DNA of 64,000 nt from contig NZ_JBHSRI010000025.1 in assembly GCF_042658845.1 (NCBI RefSeq), positions 310,001 through 374,000 on the forward strand. The letters run 5' to 3'. Of the stretch, positions 1 through 7,656 are shown piece by piece. Made by a program: the position numbers and the translations under genes. Under the pieces are notes generated by a model, which did not search any database, was not told the origin of the DNA, and was given only the letters and a program-made list of their open reading frames with translations. Numbering within the stretch: the stretch's first letter is position 1; the number at the start of each line of letters is the position of its first letter. The DNA is from Paenisporosarcina macmurdoensis. Its GTDB lineage: Bacteria; Bacillota; Bacilli; Bacillales_A; Planococcaceae.

Positions 1-2
1 GT

Positions 3-518
3 TGGTATGAAACGCTGGATGAGGTTGTTCCTTCGATATGGATAAAAGGGTTGAAACCTAAATATGACCCATCGAACCTACTTGCGCCGTTATTGGAAGA
101 AGCGTCTGAGCATTCATTCCAAGTGGAAGTGGAGGATATTGCTTTTTGGAAGAACAAAGTCCAGGCCTTTCTCCATGAAACGTACCGAGCGGCTATGAGA
201 AATGAACTGTATTATGCACTTGCCAATATGGATCGGGTTCGCTGGCTGATTACGGATGGTTGGTATATGGAAATGGATAAACACTTGGATAGTTCCTACG
301 GTGTATGGTCAAAAGTAGAAGGGAATCGCAGCCTGTTACATGCGTGGCAGCTGTCACTTTTGGCATCTTGGTCGTGCGGTCGTGATTCGAGTGAAATCTT
401 AAAAACGATGGCTAGTATGTATCCAGAGTTACTGAGATTGAATAAGTCCTTATGCCAGAAAATAGATATCGATGATGAAGAAGAGAAGTTCAAGGGGATT
501 CTGAATTTAGTTTTGTAG
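3..518 (+). CDS. C-terminal part of a nucleotidyltransferase-like protein (5' end outside window)
   Basis: The frame is open to the left edge, reading WYETLDEVVPSIWIKG before the TTG at 51, so this is the C-terminal ~171 residues of a longer protein and the TTG is not needed as a start. The visible part is helical and rich in Trp and acidic residues (RWLITDGWYMEMDK, SLLASWSCGRDSSEIL), like the C-terminal helical domain of the aminoglycoside-adenylyltransferase-type nucleotidyltransferases common in Bacillales. The catalytic GSxxxG...DxD half would lie upstream of the window, so the assignment is by resemblance only. It could instead be another helical hypothetical protein. Stop TAG at 516-518. 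Confidence 0.45.
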   Translation, partial: WYETLDEVVPSIWIKGLKPKYDPSNLLAPLLEEASEHSFQVEVEDIAFWKNKVQAFLHETYRAAMRNELYYALANMDRVRWLITDGWYMEMDKHLDSSYGVWSKVEGNRSLLHAWQLSLLASWSCGRDSSEILKTMASMYPELLRLNKSLCQKIDIDDEEEKFKGILNLVL

Positions 519-554
519 ATACAGATTGCACATTGTTGGTAAGGGGAGAATGGC

Positions 555-635
555 ATGTCGAAAATACCAATACTTGTGCAGAACGTTCTAGAAGAGGACA
601 TTACTTCAGTGAATGACCGCCCTTACCAAATATAA
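555..635 (+). CDS. possible 26-residue micro-ORF or gene remnant
   Basis: ATG 555 follows a good ribosome site (AAGGGGAG, about 6 nt upstream) and encodes MSKIPILVQNVLEEDITSV followed by NDRPYQI and TAA. The product is not recognised. It sits between the nucleotidyltransferase-like gene and the DUF1761 gene. The good ribosome site with an abrupt stop suggests either a short peptide or the 5' remnant of a degraded gene; nothing downstream continues it in any frame. Confidence 0.25.
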   Translation: MSKIPILVQNVLEEDITSVNDRPYQI

Positions 636-652
636 TTAAAAGGATGAATTAA

Positions 653-1066
653 ATGGATTTTCAGCTATCATTAGAATCAATTAATTATTTGGCAGTAATT
701 GTAGCAGCATTATCAGCATTTATCATTGGAGGTTTGTGGTACTCAGTGTTATTTGCAAAGCCATGGATGGTGGAAAACGGGTTTGATGATGAACAATTGA
801 AGAAAGGTAATATGGGGCTGATTTTTGGCGGTTCTTTTATTTTTTCCTTAATCATTTCCTTTGTACTAGTCCTGTTTCTAGGTCCTGAAAGGGACGCACT
901 GTTTGGTGCAATGGCAGGATTTTTGGTAGGACTATTTTGGGTTGCCACAGCAATGGGGATTATCTATTTATTTGAACGAAAGTCACTCAAGTTATATTTG
1001 ATTAATGCGAGTTATCACGTACTAACATTTACTGTCATGGGGTTCATTTTGGGTGTTTGGAAATAA
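653..1066 (+). CDS. DUF1761-family membrane protein
   Basis: A 137-residue integral membrane protein with about four hydrophobic segments (near residues 11-32, 56-77, 84-105 and 116-136). The ALSAFIIGGLWYSVLFAKPWM segment near the N-terminus, the AMAGFLVGLFWVATAMG helix and the final TVMGFILGVW helix are typical of DUF1761 proteins, whose function is unknown. ATG 653 has an AAAAGGATG ribosome site. No partner gene is evident; a small unrelated membrane protein follows. Confidence 0.75.
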   Translation: MDFQLSLESINYLAVIVAALSAFIIGGLWYSVLFAKPWMVENGFDDEQLKKGNMGLIFGGSFIFSLIISFVLVLFLGPERDALFGAMAGFLVGLFWVATAMGIIYLFERKSLKLYLINASYHVLTFTVMGFILGVWK

Positions 1067-1110
1067 TTTTGTGAATGATGAACTTAAATATATTATTGGA
1101 CGTGAAATGA

Positions 1111-1299
1111 TTGAAAAAATTTTTATTGAGGTATTATCATTGGATATTCGTTGTTTTTATAGCAATAAGTTTGATAATAAATTTGATTAGTTCAAAGTAT
1201 TCCATGCAAGACGGATTATCAATCATTTTTGGAGTAATTGGATTAGTAGGAGTCACCTTTTTAGCTTTTTATATTGAAGTTCAGCAGGATTTAAAATAA
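1111..1299 (+). CDS. small two-helix membrane protein
   Basis: A 62-residue protein with a basic N-terminus (MKKFLLRYYHW), a first membrane segment (about 11-28) and a second (about 38-56), ending in a short charged tail. A stop codon lies directly upstream in frame, so the TTG at 1111 is the earliest possible start. The ribosome site is weak (TTGGACG). Not recognised as a named family. Confidence 0.45.
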   Translation: MKKFLLRYYHWIFVVFIAISLIINLISSKYSMQDGLSIIFGVIGLVGVTFLAFYIEVQQDLK

Positions 1300-1391
1300 A
1301 TAATTGGTTGCTATAATTGCATCAATAATGGCAAACGACGACTGAAAGTTCATCTTCAGCAGCTAATTTACTGAGAAAAGGGGATGGTCAG

Positions 1392-1902
1392 ATGTTGGTG
1401 ATTCAATGCACGAAGAAACTAGGAGATTATTTGAAGAAAAATCTTACGAGCAAGCCAAACGAAACGCAGGATTTGTTTTACTCTTGGCATGCCCATCTAT
1501 TCTTAATTAAACGTAAGAAGTACGTGATGGTCATGAATAGTCAAACTCGCTATGTTTTTGTACTAGGTCCGGTAGTGGCAAAAGATATAAAAAATGTAGA
1601 TGAGATGATCTATTCAGGAATTCAAGAGAATCTAGAGGCTGATGGGATCAAAATCAAATTTTATAGAACAATATATACAACAGTTGGATGGGATTGAATA
1701 TATGAAAACAAGTGAACGCACCATTATAGGTCAAATGAATGACTCCATCTATTATATTGAATGCATGCAACAAGGTGATGGGATGCTTAATGTCCCTATA
1801 ATAAATCGGTCATTGAATAAGGTTCCAATGTTAAAACTTCCATTGTTTTATTCGACTAGGATGATGATTCAAGAGATGGAGAATCGATTTTCGAAAAGTT
1901 AA
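1392..1902 (+). pseudogene. DUF6933-family gene broken by a one-base insertion
   Basis: Two overlapping frames (1392-1697 and 1642-1902) together read as one DUF6933 protein. The N-terminal part runs MLVIQCTKKLGDYLKK to QENLEADGI, and in the next frame it continues KSNFIEQYIQQLDGIEY, MKTSERTIIGQMND and so on, matching the family's order (...ENLLADG..., then TKTSDRSI...). The switch falls at the AAAA run at 1650-1653; removing one A restores a single ORF of about 169 residues. The gene has a good ribosome site (AAGGGGATGG). It is either a true frameshift or a homopolymer sequencing error. DUF6933 function is unknown. Confidence 0.7.
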
Positions 1903-1987
1903 AGGATCTATGCTTAACATTCCTAGTGCGTATATGTATACCTCATTCTTTTTTTTCGCATACTGTTGAGCGGAAGGAGTGAGTATC

Positions 1988-2632
1988 GTGAATTTTGATA
2001 AAGGGACAAAACTTCATATTTCTTTACTTGTCGTTGTTATCTTTGTTTTGATATGGTCTGTTATTAAGCCTGCAGTATTTTGGACTTGGGCGGCTGAGGC
2101 TGGCCCGTCAGTGGTGGCTTTAATTATTATCATATTAACTTATAAAAAATTCCGACTCACTTCTCTTTCATATTGGGTAATCGCCATATTATCCATTCTT
2201 ACGTTTATAGGTGGCCACTACACGTATGCTGAAGTTCCACTATTTAATTGGATCAAAGATGAATTTAATTTGCAGCGAAATCATTATGATCGCTTTGGGC
2301 ATTTTCTAAAAGGCTTGTCTGTCATTGTGGTGAGAGAAATCTTAATTAGGAATACCCCACTAACAAAAGGCACTTGGTTGTTTGCGATTTCCACAAGTAT
2401 CGTTTTGGCCATTGCGGCTTTGTATGAAATCGTCGAATGGTTGAGTACAAAATTACCTTACGCTAAAAAAGCGACAGAAGATTTTTTGGGTATGCAAGGT
2501 GACGAATGGGACGCTCAATGGGATATGTCATTTGCCTTAATTGGTTCAGTTCTGACATTAATCATTTTTTCAAAACTACATAATCTGCAGTTAAAAAAGC
2601 TAAAAGACCGGCAGTTAACTAGTAAACAGTAA
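1988..2632 (+). CDS. DUF2238 / YjdF-like integral membrane protein
   Basis: A multi-pass membrane protein of 214 residues. The motif HYTYAEVPLFNWIKDEF followed by RNHYDRFGHFLKG, a later LYEIVEWL and the C-terminal GDEWDAQWDM are characteristic of the DUF2238 (YjdF) family, membrane proteins of unknown function. GTG 1988 is preferred over the GTG at 1979 because the AAGGAG site (1974-1979) overlaps the latter and lies 8 nt before the former. A terminator hairpin follows. Confidence 0.78.
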   Translation: MNFDKGTKLHISLLVVVIFVLIWSVIKPAVFWTWAAEAGPSVVALIIIILTYKKFRLTSLSYWVIAILSILTFIGGHYTYAEVPLFNWIKDEFNLQRNHYDRFGHFLKGLSVIVVREILIRNTPLTKGTWLFAISTSIVLAIAALYEIVEWLSTKLPYAKKATEDFLGMQGDEWDAQWDMSFALIGSVLTLIIFSKLHNLQLKKLKDRQLTSKQ

Positions 2633-2652
2633 AAAATATTCGAACCATATGA

Positions 2653-2702
2653 AAAACACCTCCATTTGCCGTTGGTAACTAGATACAACGAGGAGGTGTT
2701 TT
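2653..2702. terminator. bidirectional terminator hairpin
   Basis: Inverted arms AAAACACCTCC (2653-2663) and GGAGGTGTTTT (2692-2702), A-rich on the left and T-rich on the right. It lies between the convergent DUF2238 gene and the minus-strand small membrane gene and could serve both. Confidence 0.8.
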
Positions 2703-2771
2703 CATTTTGTTTGATTTTACGTCAAGTACATTGAACAGGTGTAAGGCTTTTTCAGGCGTTTTCAAATAAAC

Positions 2772-3137
2772 TTACTTAAACCGTCTGTGAGCTAATTTAT
2801 TCGTGTACAAAATCGCGCCTACATAGCCAACCAAATAAGCAACTAGCAATACAAGTAGTGCATAACCGCTAATAGTACTATTGCCAACATACAATTGACT
2901 TAGAACGATGAAGAGAGCTGCGGAAATCCCACCAATATGCGGCCAGTTCTTGATGTAAAAGTGACTGGCGACTATCCCTCCAACAAGCGCAACAATGAAG
3001 AAAATAATTTTAATAATTAACGCCACTGACATGGAGTGATCGATTGAAGCTTCAACAAATAGCAACAATTGTTGGGTGATGTATTGAGCAATTAATGAAA
3101 ACAAGATGACAGGCAGCCAATCAAATTTTCTATTTAT
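2772..3137 (-). CDS. small membrane protein, probable ATA start
   Basis: A hydrophobic protein with about four membrane segments, ending in a basic tail (NKLAHRRFK). The TTG at 3104 has no ribosome site, but the frame stays open upstream through NRKFDWLPVIL, and a strong GAGGAGG (3146-3152) sits exactly 8 nt before an ATA codon at 3137-3135. ATC and ATT in the same frame are only 5 and 2 nt from it. Either translation starts at ATA (121 residues), or an original ATG has mutated and the gene is impaired. The family is not recognised. Confidence 0.55.
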   Translation of the reverse strand: MNRKFDWLPVILFSLIAQYITQQLLLFVEASIDHSMSVALIIKIIFFIVALVGGIVASHFYIKNWPHIGGISAALFIVLSQLYVGNSTISGYALLVLLVAYLVGYVGAILYTNKLAHRRFK

Positions 3138-3293
3138 GATAATAACCTCCTCTTATTACTATTATTATTGTATGCATAGCAAGTAGTAGATAATTAGTGT
3201 CAGTACCCGTGGATGAAAAAAATACTATTAATTTGCTACAATTATTATAGAAAGACGTTGTTTTTAAGTTATTTAAAGAAGGAGTGAGCTAGC

Positions 3294-4232
3294 ATGATAC
3301 ATAAATTAGAACTCGAAACGAAAAACTTACATGGATCTTTTAATAACGAGTATGAACCAATCTTAACCATTGATTCTGGCGATACGATTCAGTTAAAAAC
3401 ACTTGATATTCAATGGGGATATTCTGGCTCTAAACAAGAGGAAAGAACTACCTTTGTATCAAGGGAGAAGGAAGAAAAGCCAGGACATCCGATGATAGGA
3501 CCTGTCTCCATTCGTAATGCAAAACCGGGAATGGTGTTAGAAGTGAGAGTAAATGAACTTATACCTGGTTGGTATGGACGTAATTGGGCAGGAGGCATTC
3601 CAAGTTGGCAAAACGAAAAACTTGGACTGATTGATACAGAAAGGTTACAAGTTGACTGGGAATTAGATGCAACGACCATGACGGGTAGTGGGAAAATAGG
3701 CGGTCAGACATTTCATGTAGGATTGTCTCCATTTATGGGGGTAATGGGCGTTGCCCCAGTTGATCCTGGTATTCATTCCACGTCTCCACCTCGCTATTGT
3801 GGAGGGAATATTGACTGTAAAGAATTGGTGAGAGGGAGCAGCATCTTCTTGCCTATAACGGTGGAGGGAGCTTTATTCTCCATTGGGGACGGTCATGCAT
3901 TGCAAGGGGATGGCGAAAGTTCTGGAACTGCCATTGAATGTCCGATGGATGTAGTGGATATCACATTGCGAGTTAGAGATGATATGGAACTGACAATGCC
4001 GAGAGCCAATACGCCAGCAGGATGGATTACGTTTGGATTCAATGAGGATTTAAATGAAGCAGCGGCTGTAGCACTTGATGAAATGGTCATGCTGATGCAA
4101 CAATTTTATGGGATTCAAAAGGTAGAGGCAACAGCTCTAGCAAGTGTTGCTGTAGATCTGCGAATTACTCAAGTGGTAAATGGAGTAAAAGGTGTCCATG
4201 CCATCTTGCCTCATGGGGCCATACGGAAATAG
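3294..4232 (+). CDS. acetamidase/formamidase family protein
   Basis: A 312-residue member of the FmdA/AmdA amidase family, cytoplasmic enzymes that hydrolyse formamide or acetamide to ammonia and the acid. Family features are the early GDTIQLKTLD strand, PVSIRNAKPGMVLEV near residue 80, the GVMGVAPVDPG segment, the CGGNIDCKEL motif and FSIGDGHALQGDGESSG (about 198-214). ATG 3294 has an AAGGAGTGAG ribosome site. Monocistronic; followed by a 560-bp gap holding the 21-bp array. The substrate cannot be fixed from sequence. Confidence 0.88.
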   Translation: MIHKLELETKNLHGSFNNEYEPILTIDSGDTIQLKTLDIQWGYSGSKQEERTTFVSREKEEKPGHPMIGPVSIRNAKPGMVLEVRVNELIPGWYGRNWAGGIPSWQNEKLGLIDTERLQVDWELDATTMTGSGKIGGQTFHVGLSPFMGVMGVAPVDPGIHSTSPPRYCGGNIDCKELVRGSSIFLPITVEGALFSIGDGHALQGDGESSGTAIECPMDVVDITLRVRDDMELTMPRANTPAGWITFGFNEDLNEAAAVALDEMVMLMQQFYGIQKVEATALASVAVDLRITQVVNGVKGVHAILPHGAIRK

Positions 4233-4384
4233 GGATTGGCTGGATGCGCATCAAAGGGGGGAATCATATACCAGAAGCAACATCCACCAATTGTTATGGT
4301 TTTGTCATGATCTTTTCTCCCAATATTTCAGTATAAGATGACAGTTTATCTTTTTTAAGGTTGCGATAATCAAGTATGTGTTTT

Positions 4385-4523
4385 AGTTTTCCGACCATTA
4401 GGGTGGTGTTTCCAACCAACTTAGCTATGTTTTCGACCAGCTCTGATTGGTTTCCACATATTTGTTTAGTGTTTCCGACCAACTATGACTACTTTCCAAC
4501 CAAATGAGTGTTTTTTGCCAATT
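4385..4523. repeat. 21-bp-period word array A (TTTCCGACCA)
   Basis: Seven copies of a TTTCC(G/A)ACCA-like word start at 4388, 4409, 4430, 4451, 4472, 4493 and about 4514, always 21 bp apart, with about 11 bp of diverged spacer. Since 21 is a multiple of three, the minus strand reads as heptads (LVGNTKQ, ICGNQSE, LVENIAK, LVGNTTL), but from a TTG with only a weak ribosome site, and the frame is closed just upstream by stops. Nothing else is seen in 4233-4794 apart from this array and the ribosome site of the next gene. Confidence 0.85.
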
Positions 4524-4794
4524 TTATTCTTCGGCTAATCGCCGTAGTTTGAATTTTGTTGTCATCGGAACCTACCCTTTCATTTGTGAAATCCAACATC
4601 TCTCTACTCAAGGTAGAATTTTATTTTTAGTAATTGTATAACTTTCTCAAGGCATCCATTAGAAGGCTATATGGTTATCAAATCATGTCGAAAAAGGATT
4701 TATTTCCTGGGAAATGTTTGTCGAATCAATGCTTAAACTAGAAAATAAGAAAGAAAAGAATATAGGCATAACTGATCTGAGGAGGTAGGACAAA

Positions 4795-5922
4795 ATGCAT
4801 TATGATGTAATTATTGTGGGTGCAGGTTCGATGGGGATGGCAGCGGGGTATTTTTTTGCTAAAAGTGGAAAGACAACATTATTAGTAGATTCTTTCAATC
4901 CGCCACATGACAAAGGGAGTCATCACGGGGATACAAGGATTATTCGATATGCATATGGTGAAGGGGAAGAGTATGTTCCATTAGCGTTGAAGGCTAAAGA
5001 GTTATGGAATGATTTAGCGAAAGAGACAGGTAAGGAAATTTTTCTCCAAACAGGCGTGCTCAATGTAGGAGTGGCAGAATCGGAGTTCATCAAGAGTGTA
5101 TTGTCTAGTGCAGAGAAATTCGCTTTACCCGTTCATGTGATGGAATCGGCTGAAGTGAATCGGAAATGGCCTGGAATGTCTTTATCGAGCGATATGATTG
5201 GGTGTTTTGAGACTACTTCGGGTGTATTGAAATGTGGAGAATGTATTGAAGGATATAGGGAACTAGCGGAGTTACATGGAGCTACGATTGTAACGAATAG
5301 TAGAGTTTTAGATATTGAGATTCATGAAAACAGTGTAACAATTAAGACAGAGGGAAATAAGTATGAAGGAGATGCTTTAGTCGTTTCGGCCGGTGCTTGG
5401 GCAGGGAATCTCCTTTCTATGGTGGGTCTAAAACTCCCTCTTGAACCCATAAGAAAGACCTTTGCTTGGTTTGATGTTGATGAGACGCTTTACGGTCAAC
5501 AGGATTTTCCTGCCTTTAGTTTTGAAACACCAGAAGGATTTTATTATGGTTTCCCTAGTATAGATAACGTTGGTTTAAAAGTAGGTCGACATGATGGTGG
5601 AGAGAAAATAAATCCGGACGATCCAAGAAGAACATTCGATGAAGACGACGAAGGAGATTTACGTCGCTTTCTGCAGCAGTACATGCCTCATCACGGACCA
5701 TTGAAGTATGGGGAGCCTTGCATGTATACGTTGACACCAGATGAAGATTTTATTATCGACTTACATCCAAATCATTCACATGTTGCCATTGCAGCTGGTT
5801 TTTCTGGGCACGGTTTTAAATTCAGCAGTGTAGTGGGGAAAATTTTAAGCGAACTGATTATCGAAGGGAAAAGTGAACACGATATTTCACCATTTAAAAT
5901 GGGGAGATTCATTAAGAATTGA
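4795..5922 (+). CDS. solA: N-methyl-L-tryptophan / sarcosine oxidase-type flavoenzyme
   Basis: A 375-residue FAD-dependent amine oxidase of the MTOX/monomeric sarcosine oxidase family, oxidising an N-methyl amino acid to the amino acid, formaldehyde and H2O2 in the cytoplasm. The N-terminal Rossmann motif is VGAGSMGMAAG (residues 8-18), the signature SHHGDTRIIRYAYGE follows at about 42-56, and C309 in EPCMYT is at the position of the Cys that binds FAD covalently in this family. The C-terminal GFSGHGFKFSSVVGK is the conserved FAD-contacting loop. Ribosome site GAGGAGG. MTOX versus sarcosine oxidase specificity is not resolved. Confidence 0.85.
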   Translation: MHYDVIIVGAGSMGMAAGYFFAKSGKTTLLVDSFNPPHDKGSHHGDTRIIRYAYGEGEEYVPLALKAKELWNDLAKETGKEIFLQTGVLNVGVAESEFIKSVLSSAEKFALPVHVMESAEVNRKWPGMSLSSDMIGCFETTSGVLKCGECIEGYRELAELHGATIVTNSRVLDIEIHENSVTIKTEGNKYEGDALVVSAGAWAGNLLSMVGLKLPLEPIRKTFAWFDVDETLYGQQDFPAFSFETPEGFYYGFPSIDNVGLKVGRHDGGEKINPDDPRRTFDEDDEGDLRRFLQQYMPHHGPLKYGEPCMYTLTPDEDFIIDLHPNHSHVAIAAGFSGHGFKFSSVVGKILSELIIEGKSEHDISPFKMGRFIKN

Positions 5923-5966
5923 AGAGGCTAAGTAATGTAAATGGAGCGAAGTTTAGCAAATTAGAA

Positions 5967-6003
5967 AAAAGGATGTGGACTTGTTAAGTTCGCACATCCT
6001 TTT
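5967..6003 (+). terminator. terminator after solA
   Basis: Arms AAAAGGATGTG (5967-5977) and CACATCC plus T-run (5993-6003), 45 nt after the solA stop. Confidence 0.8.
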
Positions 6004-6205
6004 CATAACCAAAAAGTCTCTTTTATTCAAATCTCGTTTCGTATCAATACATACAACGGGGAAATGACTAACGAATGCGTTATCACGTATAAACGGAATA
6101 AAAATTTTGATTGTAATGCTTTGTAAAAAACATTGCAAGTCTCTTAATTTCATTTTGCAAAATGAATCATTCGGTTTATTATGATAATCTACATTTCGTT
6201 ATGAA

Positions 6206-6275
6206 GGTGACACTCGGAGTCGAACCTAGGAAAAAGGGAGTGCAGACCTTTTCCTTGAAGCTTGGCTATGCCACC
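6206..6275 (-). tRNA. degenerate tRNA-Cys(GCA)-like sequence (pseudo-tRNA)
   Basis: Read on the minus strand, these 70 nt fold with exact tRNA-Cys spacing (7-2-3-9-3-1-5-7-5-4-5-7-5-7). The acceptor arms GGTGGCA/TGTCACC pair with one G-U. The anticodon loop CTGCACT carries GCA, and the base after the acceptor is T (U73); GCA and U73 are the main Cys identity elements. Defects: the D-loop lacks the conserved GG, and there is one mismatch each in the D, anticodon and T stems. CCA is not encoded. It starts 21 nt after the rsoA stop, so it may be on the same transcript. A decayed tRNA gene or a specialised pseudo-tRNA are both possible. Confidence 0.6.
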
Positions 6276-6296
6276 GACGCTGGACAACGATAAAGC

Positions 6297-6557
6297 TTAT
6301 CCACCCTGGTAATATTGAATGCCCTTTTCTTCAAGGATATCTAACATTTGAAAATATCCGGGTGTGTTTTCAACTTCATAATTTCTAATACAATCCAACA
6401 GTTTAATTTTTAATTCTTGGGATAAATCTTCTCTGTATTGCCATTTTGTTTGTTGCAATGATCGGTCGATTTTCGGTGAAAATAATTCAATAACGATTTC
6501 GAGAGAGTTGTTATCCGTTTTGGATTGCTTTACGAGTGTATATAAACTTTCACTCAT
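6297..6557 (-). CDS. rsoA: RsoA-like sigma co-factor (region-2-like subunit)
   Basis: An 86-residue acidic protein whose core, PKIDRSLQQTKWQYREDLSQ then ELKIKLLDCI, resembles the sigma-70 region 2 fold. In B. subtilis the sigma factor SigO works only with the ~79-residue co-factor RsoA, which supplies region 2 functions. The size, position just after sigO (17 nt gap) and sequence pattern all fit RsoA. ATG 6557 has a GGAAGGGG ribosome site. It should bind SigO and RNA polymerase beta-prime. A tRNA-like sequence follows at once. Confidence 0.72.
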   Translation of the reverse strand: MSESLYTLVKQSKTDNNSLEIVIELFSPKIDRSLQQTKWQYREDLSQELKIKLLDCIRNYEVENTPGYFQMLDILEEKGIQYYQGG

Positions 6558-6574
6558 TTCTACCCCTTCCTTCT

Positions 6575-7177
6575 CTACTCGTTTTCAATGAGTTCTTTTA
6601 GCTTTTTTAATGCTTTTCTATGACTTCTAGATACTGCTTGTTGGGACTTATTTAGATAAACAGCGATTTCCGAATCATTTAAACCATAGATATAAGCTAA
6701 ATTTAGCAGTTGACGCTGATTTTCTGTTAAAAGTTGAATTGCTTTAAATAAGGAATAACTTGTTAAATGATCAGCAATATTGGACGAATCGATACATACT
6801 TCTTGTCCTTCTTGCCATTCTTTTGAAGCTAAATAGTCAAGTAACGTTACATCACCGTCTTTTAGCTGACAATCCAGTATCGACTTATTCCTTTCTAAAA
6901 ATAAGTTTACTTTCTTATCATAATTTATTGCATTAAAGTAAATGGCTTGAGACAAATAGTTGGTAAATCTAATTTTGAAGTAAAATTCTCTGAACGTATC
7001 ATCTAGTTTTTTCTTTGACAAGTTCGTTGGATGGTTAATTACTTCTACTAATAGATCCATATTTTCCGAGATTTCTAAAAATGATTTTATCACTGGATTT
7101 TGAAGATGTTTTTCAAATTTATTAAGGTAGTTTTCAACACTTTGATTGGTACTAGAACTACTGAATAACTCATTCAA
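6575..7177 (-). CDS. sigO: SigO-like RNA polymerase sigma factor
   Basis: A 200-residue sigma factor. The N-terminal two thirds is divergent (FYFKIRFTNYLSQAIYFNAI, then NYDKK); the C-terminal third is a clear region 4 helix-turn-helix, LLTENQRQLLNLAYIYGLND followed by SEIAVYLNKSQQAVSRSHRKAL. With the RsoA-like gene after it and YvrJ before it, the set matches the B. subtilis yvrJ-sigO-rsoA neighbourhood; B. subtilis SigO-RsoA is acid-responsive and controls oxalate decarboxylase, which is not in this window. TTG 7177 is chosen because a G-rich ribosome site (GGGGGG) lies 7 nt upstream; the TTG at 7195 precedes that site. Confidence 0.78.
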   Translation of the reverse strand: MNELFSSSSTNQSVENYLNKFEKHLQNPVIKSFLEISENMDLLVEVINHPTNLSKKKLDDTFREFYFKIRFTNYLSQAIYFNAINYDKKVNLFLERNKSILDCQLKDGDVTLLDYLASKEWQEGQEVCIDSSNIADHLTSYSLFKAIQLLTENQRQLLNLAYIYGLNDSEIAVYLNKSQQAVSRSHRKALKKLKELIENE

Positions 7178-7262
7178 ATTATAACCCCCCCGCAAAGAAC
7201 ATTAGTTCGGTTAAGCGGTAAAAAAAAGATAAAGTCTTCTTGTTTATCATTCCTCCAATTCT

Positions 7263-7433
7263 TCAACTAAATTTGTGGTAACTATCTTTTATTACTTCAT
7301 TTAGCTCAAATATGACAACTTCTAAGTTTTCGATTTTTTTCTCAAAGCGATAAAAAAGATAAACAGTAATCGCAATCGGAAAGCCAAAATTCCCTAAAAT
7401 TGCTGTCCATACTGGAACATCTAATGCATTCAT
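7263..7433 (-). CDS. yvrJ: YvrJ-family small membrane protein (copy 1)
   Basis: A 56-residue protein not in a long frame: an N-terminal hydrophobic helix (VPVWTAILGNFGFPIAITVY) with the GFPI signature of the YvrJ family, then a charged amphipathic tail (YRFEKKIENLEVVIFELNEV). ATG 7433 follows AAGGAGT. Function is unknown; the link with sigO-rsoA is conserved with B. subtilis. A second YvrJ protein lies at 54.6 kb. Confidence 0.75.
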   Translation of the reverse strand: MNALDVPVWTAILGNFGFPIAITVYLFYRFEKKIENLEVVIFELNEVIKDSYHKFS

Positions 7434-7613
7434 GAACTATCCACTCCTTCTTTTTATTGGTTGTTATTTATTAAAGAAGAACGATTGAAATTTTTCACAA
7501 CGTTTAGAAGGGACTTTATAAAAAATTTTTAGTGGACTAAAGAGTTCTAAATAAAAGAGTTAAATCATATTACCGGTAAATGTGTGATAGACGCTTTAAT
7601 TAAATATATGAAA

Positions 7614-7651
7614 AAACAGATGCCTTAATTGAAAGTACGGGGCATCTGTTT
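7614..7651 (-). terminator. terminator after isp
   Basis: Arms AAACAGATGCC (7614-7624) and GGCATCTGTTT (7641-7651). On the minus strand it follows the isp stop codon closely. Confidence 0.75.
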
Positions 7652-7656
7652 ATTCT

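Noticed and set aside
4294..4482. 62-codon minus-strand ORF over array A
   Set aside because: Its heptad look comes from the 21-bp repeat; it starts at TTG with only a weak ribosome site and in-frame stops lie just upstream. Recorded as repeat, not gene.
5953..6153. 66-codon minus-strand ORF between solA and the tRNA-like sequence
   Set aside because: It runs through the solA terminator hairpin and has no ribosome site or recognisable domain.
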